Shown one piece after another: positions 55,646 through 64,000 of a DNA stretch of 64,000 nucleotides. The notes under the pieces were generated by a model. It did no database searches, was not told the origin of the DNA, and worked only from the letters and a program-made list of their open reading frames with translations. The stretch is from assembly GCF_014529535.1 (NCBI RefSeq), contig NW_023503555.1:1798001-1862000 (forward strand), given 5' to 3'. The translations under genes were made by a program, and so were the position numbers. How positions within the stretch are numbered: the first letter of the stretch is position 1; each line of letters starts with the position of its first letter. This DNA is from Bradysia coprophila. Its lineage: Eukaryota > Arthropoda > Insecta > Diptera > Sciaridae.

Positions 55646-58600
55646 GAAAACTTCTTGAACGATTCGTAACGACAACCGATAGACAAAGTCAAATTTATCA
55701 ATTCAGATGACTGAAATCTGCAGTGTCATGCCCAAGGCAGATTTTTTCAAAAACTCTAACAATCAACAAAAACCGAAAATTTAAACCAAAAATTGTGCGT
55801 TCCGTTCAACCATTCCCGGTGAAAAAGAATCTCTTACATCGACCAATTATACTGAACTAAAACAAACGCACGGTAACACTCCAATTAAAGATGTCAATGC
55901 TTAACATAGTGATGGCTATTAATTGAGATCGTTAATTATGTTCAATGATTACACGGTTCGACTATTTAGGCATGTTGATTGTCAAATTAACATTTTTCAC
56001 GCTTCATGTTTCCGTTTATCGTATATAACAAAAATAACAGACTTATCGACACGGAAAATTGTTTGTTTTATCGCTATAAGTTATTTGTAAATCAGCAGCG
56101 TCAAACGGATTATAATTATAATATTTCGACTTTTGGCTACTTTTGCTTCTGTCCTACATCGGTTTAATCTCCAATCTCTACATCCGACTCTTTCATCTTG
56201 TCTTTTGCATTAAATTAAGTGCATGAGCCATGCCTTCCACATAATATACCTAAAATCATCTGAAAACACATTCAACCGTTCAAATAAATATAATCAATTC
56301 ATATAACAACAAAGTGCTAATTTGCAATTTAATCAGCGTTCCATTTTAAATCTTTCACAGAGCTAATCGCAAACGTAAAATACGAGAATGAAAAAAAAAT
56401 CTTTATTCAAATCATTCAAATGTATATAAAAGATCAGTTCGAAGATCCAGTCAAAGATGAAGGTAATGTGTTTCTTATTATTAGATGGTTTTTTTTGTCA
56501 TCTTCCGTTTGGAGCGAGAGTATAGTAAGTATGTATATATACAGTACATGTGTGTATACATTACCGTCTAATGCATACACGAACATAAGTCTCTTGATTT
56601 TTTTATGTTTTCGTTGTAACGTAGGTTACATATAATAAGAACATGTAATCTTAACAAAATGTGCAATCAAGTGAAAATAAATAAGACACACAGTCATACA
56701 CTGCATGGACTGTATACGTGCTTTTGGTTCGAAAATAAATTCTGATCTAACAAACCTTCTAGCAACGACTATTGATCTGTTCATGACCTAATGGTAATGA
56801 TTTCTTTCCTAGTAAAGACTTAAGTAAAATCTACTGAAGTAATAGATTCTGTATAAGACGTTAGGCGACACTTTCCACAAAAGATGTTGCAGATGGGCTT
56901 GTCGTTCGGAAAAGATTAACTGAATTTTTCAAATATTTTTTCTCTTCGTTTTGAATATCGAAAATTCTAACGAAATTCAAAATCAATATAAAAAGGTGTC
57001 GATGGGAGAAATTTTTTTTCCGGAATTTTAATGCGAATATTATTCATATAAATCACAAAATTTGAGTTTGGTATTTAGATTCAACGTGTTAAATGGTTAC
57101 CCGCACACACACACACATGGGGAATTTATCTTAATGCTGGTTTATTTCTCGTATTTTCCATTTGTTTTTCCATATCAACAAAAAAGCATTTTTAAGTAGC
57201 GTTACGGTGATTGAATGAATGATTCGAAGAAATGCATTATCAAGTGAATTCGTCACATTTAAATTGTTATTAGGTCTGTAAGTATAGATGTAGTCATTGA
57301 ATCGGCAGCTGAGGTTGACTAGTCGATTAGTTTCAATTGATTTTTGCAAAAAATTAGATCGTACAATGAACTACTTACTTCTTTCAAGTCTTTCAAAAAA
57401 TGAATATGGATGCTTAAAAAGGGATCGTTCATTAATTACTTAACGCTTTTTCAGTGCTGCCATCACAACTGAATCTTTAATAACTTCAAAAATATGAACT
57501 ATACTAAGTTGAGATTATGTTCTTGCCCCAATACACCCTTCTAAATGAGGAGTAGAACATAATTTTAACGTCATAAAGTGTGTATTTATCGAGTGGTTCA
57601 TACGCAATAATTATGATGGCAGCACTGAAAAAGCGTAACATAGTTCAGGGATGATGCCATAAACCCCAGTCTTATCAATGTTTCGGTATATAAGTGAAAT
57701 GGGACAAAGTGTTAAGTTCTTCTAAATTTGAACGAATATTCCTGCAGAGCAGATTCCTTTATTGTAGTTACAACACATGCTGTAGTGAAATCGATTCTCT
57801 AACCTCCCGAGTTTCAGTCTCTAAAGTCACAAAAGTGATAGTCTTCGACATACCAATTCGTAGCATGTGATAGTGAGATGATAAAAGAAATTATGCTCTC
57901 TAGGTCTATAGGCCCTTTCGTTGATACTTCGAACGGGTATGTCATCTGTTATCAACACCGTCGACTAAGATAAGCAATCAGCTCTGTATAATGTGATACC
58001 ATAGACCAAATTTTCTGTTACAACCAATGAAGTGATAGATTTTACATTGCACTGTTGAAAATACTTCGATCGAAAGTAGCAATTGGCTCTACATTAACAT
58101 AGACCATAATAATGTAGAAATGAGAACATACTTACCAAGCTAACTCATTACTAAATATTTACCAAATCTACTGACAAAATTACACTCTCACTGAAGTGTC
58201 TGCAACAGCAGCTCTTTCACTAGTAGTGAGTTATTCGTTTATTCACGAATGATAAGTGCACTATATCATAAACAATAATAGCATGAACATCAGCTGATAT
58301 AGGACCAGCTGTTGCGAATTCTGCACTCCATTGAAATTTAACGAGTGTATAATGAAACTAGCCAGGAACTATAATTCTCTTTTGCTTTGTTGAGAAATTA
58401 AAAACAAATCCCAACCAACTTACGGAAATTATGAAATTTACTGATCAAAGATTCCCATTAATAAGCCCTGTAAGTAGATGCAATCACTGATTGCCTACCA
58501 GAAGGGCAAAAATTCAATTTTGATGTAACAAATCTATGATGGAACGCGACATGGTATCATTAGTATGAACTTCAGGTTAACTACAATTTGGTGTCTACAA

Positions 58601-60129
58601 TAATTGATTGAATTTAGCTAGAAAGACCAAAGGTTCAGGGTTTTCCAGTGAAAATTCGAGAAAACTGAAGGAAAAATTTCCTAAAAAATAGTCGCTGGAG
58701 TTCTCTAATAAAATGTTAATCAGTTTGGTGTTTGGAATCAGGGATTTGTTAAACTCATTGTGTAAGTGAACAATAGTGAATGACGTCCTAGCGTTGCGCT
58801 TACCTTCGCCGTACATAAATTATTTTACTAATACAACCATCGGGAAATTAGGAAAATTTCCTACGTACTTGTTTAGGACTTTGTATTTCGCAACCCTCAC
58901 ATTCGACATAAAGTAAAAGCTTCCAAACGAACATTGATCACTGAGTAGTGACAAGATTTTCTTGAGGATTTTTTTCAACAACTTTCCAAACTACTCCAAA
59001 ATGCTAACACTATCAAACAAGGACGTAATCTACTATTATGCCTGTAAAATACGATTCTTCTAGTATGTGACGCAATGGTCAATTTGTCTTATTGTTGAAA
59101 GTACTGGTAACAACAGGTGAGCATTCATTTATTTTTATTGTTACTACTGCAATGGATTTACCTCAGAGGCTGATATTTTGTTTCATTAATGGTGTTGCAT
59201 TTACTTCCACACAAAACCATTACGATTTTTTTCTCCCATACAAAGACAACTTTATTTGACCTACCTGTTGAAGGTTGGTTTGACTGTATTGTTTTGTGTG
59301 ATGTGCTGTTGATAACAATTTCGATTTCGAGCTCGTGAAAGAAACAAGTGTTTTCACATTATAACTGCCATCGAATGGAATCATCTTCCAAATAAAGTTT
59401 TTTTTTTAACAAAAATTTTCGCCAATCAAATTTTTTTACGATAATTTGGGAACTGTGTGCTAATGAAAATATAGAAAAAAAAAACATTTCGTTTGAAACG
59501 TATCGACACCAGTATCGACTAACACCGTCTTAATATTGGAAACGTTGTATACTTTCCATTTCGTTGTGGAATTGATGAACAATTTTTTGTTTTTGTGTCC
59601 ATTTACTTGAAAGCCGTATACGGTTTCATGTGCTACGTTTGTTCGTTCGGTGAATATTTCGGAAGATAGACAGTAATTACGTGTATATTATACCTGGAAA
59701 ATAATAATAAAAAAAAACTTTTGTTGTTTTTCCATCCACATATGTGCTGCTGAAGCTGTGTAACCGTAGTCACTAGTGTGTGTCACATGTGCTTAGATCA
59801 TTTTTTCATCGAAACTAGCATTAATTTTTGTGGAGAATAATAATGATCGTGTAATGAAATATCTATTGCGCGAGGAGTGTTGCTCATGCGATAAAAATTA
59901 AAAAAAAAGAAAAAATTTTAATTTGAAATTTTGAAATCGTAAAAATCAATTAATTTCGAGTGTGCTGTGCTGTGTGTTAAACAAACAATTTGATTTTGAT
60001 CAAACACACACAAAAAACCCAATTCATTTTACAAAACGTTAAATTCAACAAGTGGTTCGCTGGAAGTTATTCAAATTTACGTGACAATTGATTGTTAAAT
60101 AGAAATTGGTGGAAAAATATTTAAAAAAA
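55646..60129. other. Upstream region of the NHERF gene, mostly gene-free
   Basis: AT-rich; open frames are short and lack splice or similarity support. It holds a MITE at 57,421-57,658, a CA microsatellite near 57,103-57,117, two copies of the GAAGTAACAGATTT-like motif (near 56,834 and 58,028), and presumably the promoter and 5' UTR of the NHERF gene in its last kb. Confidence 0.5.
57421..57658. mobile_element. MITE of about 240 bp
   Basis: Terminal inverted repeats of about 45 bp. The inner 23 bp are near perfect (ACGCTTTTTCAGTGCTGCCA with TCA on the left, its complement at 57,614-57,636). The outer parts (GGGATCGTTCATTAATTACT, and the complement of ACATAGTTCAGGGATGATGC) have diverged. No coding capacity. 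Confidence 0.8.
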
Positions 60130-60915
60130 ATGTCGAAAACAGAAAATGGAATTGTGCACACCTCTAGACTGTGTCACGTGATCAAAGTGGACGATTTCGA
60201 TGGATATGGTTTCAATTTGCACGCAGAAAAGGGCAAACAAGGACAATATATCGGTAAAGTGGACGACGGTTCACCAGCCGAACGGTCTGGTCTGAAACAA
60301 GGCGATCGAATCATCGAAGTGAATGGCGTTAACATTGGCAATGAAACTCACAAACAGGTGGTTCAACGAATCAAGGCCATTGCTTCCGAAGTTCAATTAC
60401 TCGTTGTCGATCCAGCAGTTCCGGTAAACAAAGACAATCGCATCATCGAACAAACAAACGGCTCTTCGACCACAGTCGGCATAGACACCCCAGATAATGT
60501 TAATAGTAAAATTAAAACATCGCCGCCATCGTCGCCCACTAAAATCACCGAATCGAAACCCAGTCCGGACATAGTCATCCAAACCGTTTCAACGCCATCA
60601 TCACCAAAAGATCCAAAGGACGATCATAGTGTGACCAGCGGCAACAATAGCAGTACATCATCGCCGCCCGTCAGTATCGAAACAACGGAAACGCGATCGA
60701 TGCCATCCGCATCGTCGGTCCAGTCGACGCCCGAACCGACGCCGCCGGTGAAGCAATCCGATCAGAATGGCAGTGCTACCAAATCGTCTCATGGGTTAAA
60801 TTTGAATATGACTGCAGCTGAACTGCGGGCAAAATTGGCCGCAAAGAAAAAATTCGATCCGAAAAATGATTCGGTTGATCTACGAAAGAAATTCGAAATC
60901 GTTCAGAAATTATAA
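60130..60915 (+). CDS. Sip1: NHERF-type PDZ scaffold (Sip1-like)
   Basis: A single coding exon of 261 aa. The PDZ domain (about residues 13-95) starts [20 protein letters not shown], with the GYGF ligand loop at 25-28, and continues through [21 protein letters not shown] long Ser/Thr/Pro-rich linker (about 105-220) leads to a conserved tail ([17 protein letters not shown], then [12 protein letters not shown]), the ERM-binding end of the family. The protein links membrane transporters to moesin/ezrin at the cell cortex. It has one PDZ domain, like the fly protein and unlike the two of vertebrate NHERF1. The start ATG at 60,130 follows an A-run; upstream in frame there is only TTG. The 3' UTR is long and AT-rich, with AATAAA words near 61,312, 61,594 and 61,706. 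Confidence 0.93.
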   Translation: MSKTENGIVHTSRLCHVIKVDDFDGYGFNLHAEKGKQGQYIGKVDDGSPAERSGLKQGDRIIEVNGVNIGNETHKQVVQRIKAIASEVQLLVVDPAVPVNKDNRIIEQTNGSSTTVGIDTPDNVNSKIKTSPPSSPTKITESKPSPDIVIQTVSTPSSPKDPKDDHSVTSGNNSSTSSPPVSIETTETRSMPSASSVQSTPEPTPPVKQSDQNGSATKSSHGLNLNMTAAELRAKLAAKKKFDPKNDSVDLRKKFEIVQKL

Positions 60916-61975
60916 AAAAAAAATTTAATTAAATATGCAAAAATGATGATGAAGCTGTGTAGAATTTTTAATCAAACTGGTTTGGCTCTATATAGTGAGT
61001 TTATGATATACTACATATATAATGGTACACACAACTTGCGTTTTTAGCTTCTTTTTTTCGTGTTTCTTTTTCTTATTCTTTTAAAACATTTATATAAATA
61101 TTTCGTCTTACTTGAGCCAGCCCCGTGCTTGCATGTGTTGGTTTCAAAAATATAATACAAAAAAAAGAATTCAAAAAAATAATTAAAAAATTTCGTCAAG
61201 TTTGTTTGGTTTGGTTTCTTGACAAATTAAATTTCAAGACATCATCTCTCATGTGTCGTTTTCATTTATTTGTTATTTATTTGTATGCATGTTAAACTAC
61301 ACCGCAGTATAAATAAATAAAATAAAAATTCTACCAGGCCCGAGAGTGCGAACGTGTAAACATCACCTTTTTCTTATCACTTTGAAAAATTATAAAAAAA
61401 ATATAATTTGTAAATTTTTGTTGTCGCATAGTCGCATTCTGTAGATAAAAAGTAAAAAAAAAATAATTTTTTGTTGTTTTTCTCGATTGTAATTGAATGA
61501 TATGCTTAAGACGTGTTAAAACTATGTACAGCAAAGTTAATATTACCAGCGCACACAGTTTGTTATTACATTTGTTTTTGGAAAATTATAAATAAAATTT
61601 ACACACAAAAAAAACAACCTGTTGGGAAACACCGCATTCATATTATCAAAATGTTCACACAATGAATAATAATTAATTAAATATTTGTTTCCTTGCCAAA
61701 ATATAAATAAATTTAAATAAAAATGTACATTTTATTGAAGAAGAAAAAAACGCTGTGACTTTCGTGTGTTATGGATGTGATTTTCGTTGTTTGAATTCCC
61801 AAGGAAAACCTTTTTTTGCATTTGCACAACATCAATATAATCATGATTCATGATTCATGCAAATTTCAAACAAGGCTATTGGCATATTGTTGTCGTTCAG
61901 TTTTATCGCTTTTTTTCTCTCTCTCCGTCTCACCAACCGATATTTTTATTTACACTGTATGCCAGGGTCTATTTG
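60916..61975. other. Probable 3' UTR and flank of the NHERF gene
   Basis: Very AT-rich, with several AATAAA signals and ATTTA-type words and no coding frame of note. The first strong signal cluster is at 61,312-61,326. Confidence 0.5.
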
Positions 61976-62480
61976 TGAGAAATTAGTTTCTTGAATTTTC
62001 TTGATTTTCTCGAAGATTTTCTAAGTTTCTCGATTATTCTGCAAATCGAGAATAAATTTCTTTATTTTCTCGTATTTACCGAAAATCGAAAAAATCATTT
62101 CTGGAAAATTGAGATAAGCAAGAAAATTTGAGAAATTAGTTTCTTATTTGCCGTGATTCTGTTGAAGTTTTTCGATTTTTCCTTTTCCTGGAAATCAAGA
62201 GAAAATCAAGAAAATCAAGAAATTAAAGAAAATGATCTCTGGATTTTGTGAAATTTTTCTTGGATTTTTGTTGAATTGTACGAATCACAGAAAAATTGGA
62301 AAATTCCAGAAAATGATTTCTGGAAAACTCTTTTATGAGAACAATTTCTTGAATTTTCTCGTTTTTTATTTAAATTTAAAGAATTTCAGAAAACGTAAAA
62401 AATTTTAAAGTCTTTTCTGGTCAATTCTTAGGTATTTCTGGATTTTCTTGGAAAAATCTTGAGTTTCTGGAATTTTCTCT
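61976..62480. repeat. Cryptic TTTTCTCGA / TTTCTGGAA repeat, about 500 bp
   Basis: Long run of degenerate words such as GAATTTTCTTGATTTTCTCG, AATTTCTGGA and GAAAATCAAGAAAATC on both strands, with no fixed period. Similar tracts lie at 10,520-10,745, 30,620-30,780, 49,910-49,970 and 58,620-58,690. Confidence 0.75.
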
Positions 62481-63258
62481 TTCATTGATTTTACAAAATG
62501 TGAACTTTCTTAAAACTAGTCCCTGGCCACGCGGCTTTTCTTATGCAACATCGACAATAGATTATAAAGCACCGCAAATACTAAAAAAACAACTTTTTCG
62601 TCAACAACAAAAAAATTCTCTTTTTCTTGAACAATTAGGTTTTGATGATGCAAATGATTTTCTATTATTTAAAGCTTTTTTTCGTTTTGAAATTTATCGA
62701 ACGTTTTGTTGCACTTTAGCATTCATAAAGAGTTTAGTCATAGTTTCGATATTGAAATTATCGGCTAATAATTCTTGGACAATTATAACATGAATTATAA
62801 CAGTTATAACAGTAGGGACGTATATAAAATCACACTATCTTTTTCGATGTAAGAGAATTACTCAATTAGAAAATACCCATTGAAATTGTAATATATGTTA
62901 AATGCCTTACCTATATTTTATGATTCTAAACTGTTTTCAAATGATATCTGTACATATCTTTTTCGTATAAAAAGTGTAGTCATTTGCGTAGTGTATTTAT
63001 ACACGAAGCTTAACGTAGCTTAGCTAATGATTTTGATCAACGGTTTGCCATTCTTGATTGATTCTGTGCAGCTATAAATTCCAGATCTTAAGTTTTCAAA
63101 AAACCTCATTGGCGGCAATTTCTTGTAGAACACATTTCAATAACAATGAACAATGAAATACATACTTAAAGATCAAAATGTTTACTTGGTTTGTACTCAT
63201 TAGCTTTTAGGGTTACATATTGACTAAAGATGTTTGGTTTGCCATTAAAATACATAGA
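62481..63258. other. Intergenic, no gene supported
   Basis: A 102-codon frame opens at TTG (62,485) and includes the exon-like words NSLFLEQLGFDDANDF. It lacks an ATG start, splice context or recognisable similarity, so I leave it uncalled. Confidence 0.35.
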
Positions 63259-63680
63259 AATGATAACAGAGGGCGTTGCTGCTGCCTCACCGGATAGAAT
63301 ACGTATGACGACATTTTTGAATAAAAAAAATTGAAACCTATGGCTCCGGCTGTCAAAGAAATGTGGTTACGTCCAAGGTTCTGAAAGAACAGGTTAAGAC
63401 ACCCACGAGGGCGGCTGACACACAAATTTTGACAAATAGATGCTATTTATTGAACATACTCATTACAGATTGTTTGAAATGTCAACTTGAAAAAAAAAAA
63501 TTAGTTTTTATCAGGTTGACATTTCAAACAATGTGTATTGAGTATGTTCAATAAATAGCATCTATTTGTCAAAATTTGTGTGTCACCGCCTTCGTGATCA
63601 ACTCAGATGTGTCTTAACCTGTTCTTTCAGAAACTTGGTTACGTCATCATCAGATAAATGATAACAGAGGGCGTTGCTGC
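63259..63680. mobile_element. Hairpin element with flanking 24-bp direct repeats
   Basis: Inverted arms, about 63,367-63,495 and 63,502-63,648, share TTCTGAAAGAACAGGTTAAG, TGACACACAAATTTTGACAA, ATAGATGCTATTTATTGAAC and TTTGAAATGTCAAC. They enclose a short A/T loop. The string AATGATAACAGAGGGCGTTG with CTGC occurs at 63,259 and again at 63,657, one copy on each side. No frame of interest. A foldback DNA element, class unknown. Confidence 0.75.
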
Positions 63681-63779
63681 CGCGCAGTGCCATCTGTCAT
63701 AATTTTTCTGCTAAAATAATAATGCATGTAAAGGAACGAGACAACTATATAAAACGTTGATGTTGATTGCATTTTAGAT

Positions 63780-63910
63780 AGTTTGCGGTAAAATACAATA
63801 ATTTCGGTTTGGTTCCAACTGAACCGATAATTTCGGTTTGAGTCAAACCGAATCGAAATTTTCGGTTCGGTTTGAACCAAACCGAAATTATCGGATTTTT
63901 GGATAACCGA
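63780..63910. repeat. Clustered AATTTCGGTTTGG inverted and direct repeats
   Basis: The word AATTTCGGTTTG and its complement CAAACCGAAATT alternate four to five times (for example CCGATAATTTCGGTTTGAG and CAAACCGAAATTATCGG). The stretch can pair with itself in several ways. A low-complexity repeat of unknown origin. Confidence 0.8.
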
Positions 63911-64000
63911 CTCAGCTCTGAATACCATTTCAGGGACATGAACCTCTTTCTCAATTTTTCTATACAACCGAGTGATAAACGCTTTTTAGGCACTAGGTGT

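Noticed and set aside
62485-62793. 102-codon frame after the cryptic repeat
   Set aside because: It begins with TTG, its end is random-looking, and no splice context or family is visible.

Overview
The window looks like nuclear DNA of an insect, most likely a lower (nematoceran) dipteran. The sequence is AT-rich, spliceosomal introns are mostly about 50-70 bp, the tRNAs are eukaryotic, and the protein-coding genes are animal housekeeping genes. The insect assignment rests on a CYP9-type P450 and a one-PDZ NHERF/Sip1-type protein; the suborder is a guess.

Layout, left half. 2.0-2.4 kb: a two-exon gene for a 113-aa protein I do not recognise. 3.7-4.2 kb (-): DUF167/UPF0235 protein. 6.0-7.1 kb (+): glyoxylate/hydroxypyruvate reductase (GRHPR), four exons. 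7.4-9.1 kb (+): MATH-domain protein with a foldback element in its first intron, tail to tail with LSM3 (9.1-9.9 kb, -). 11.0-13.6 kb: a large foldback element with seven 146-bp tandem repeats. 14.4-18.5 kb: two unrecognised genes, apparently head to head. 20.0 kb: a 155-bp, almost perfect palindrome. 20.6-22.7 kb (-): CYP9-type P450, seven exons. 23.4-24.5 kb: a duplicated tRNA-Gly(GCC)/tRNA-Asp(GTC) pair. 25.2-29.4 kb (+): DNAJC11, ten exons, convergent with ARL6/BBS3 (29.8-32.0 kb, -), which lacks the switch II glutamine. 33.1-33.6 kb (+): the first two exons of alpha-L-iduronidase, with no later exon seen.

Right half. This part is mostly non-coding and repeat-rich. It holds a nested pair of foldback elements (33.9-34.65 kb), a small basic protein gene (38.3-38.8 kb, -), a decayed LINE (39.7-40.6 kb), and a direct tandem duplication of about 3.7-4.0 kb (43.4-55.6 kb). 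A whole-looking Ty1/copia element with apparently identical LTRs sits in the second copy (50.8-55.3 kb). Further right are a MITE (57.4 kb), the intronless coding region of a NHERF/Sip1-type PDZ protein (60.1-60.9 kb, +), and a hairpin element flanked by 24-bp direct repeats (63.26-63.68 kb).

The host genes do not form one pathway. They are ordinary neighbours serving mRNA decay and splicing (LSM3), mitochondrial membrane organisation (DNAJC11), ciliary trafficking (ARL6), lysosomal glycan breakdown (IDUA), detoxification (P450) and cortical scaffolding (NHERF). The least explained parts are the 14.4-18.5 kb block, the large foldback element and the long palindrome. All coordinates and splice joins were read by eye, without alignment or database search.
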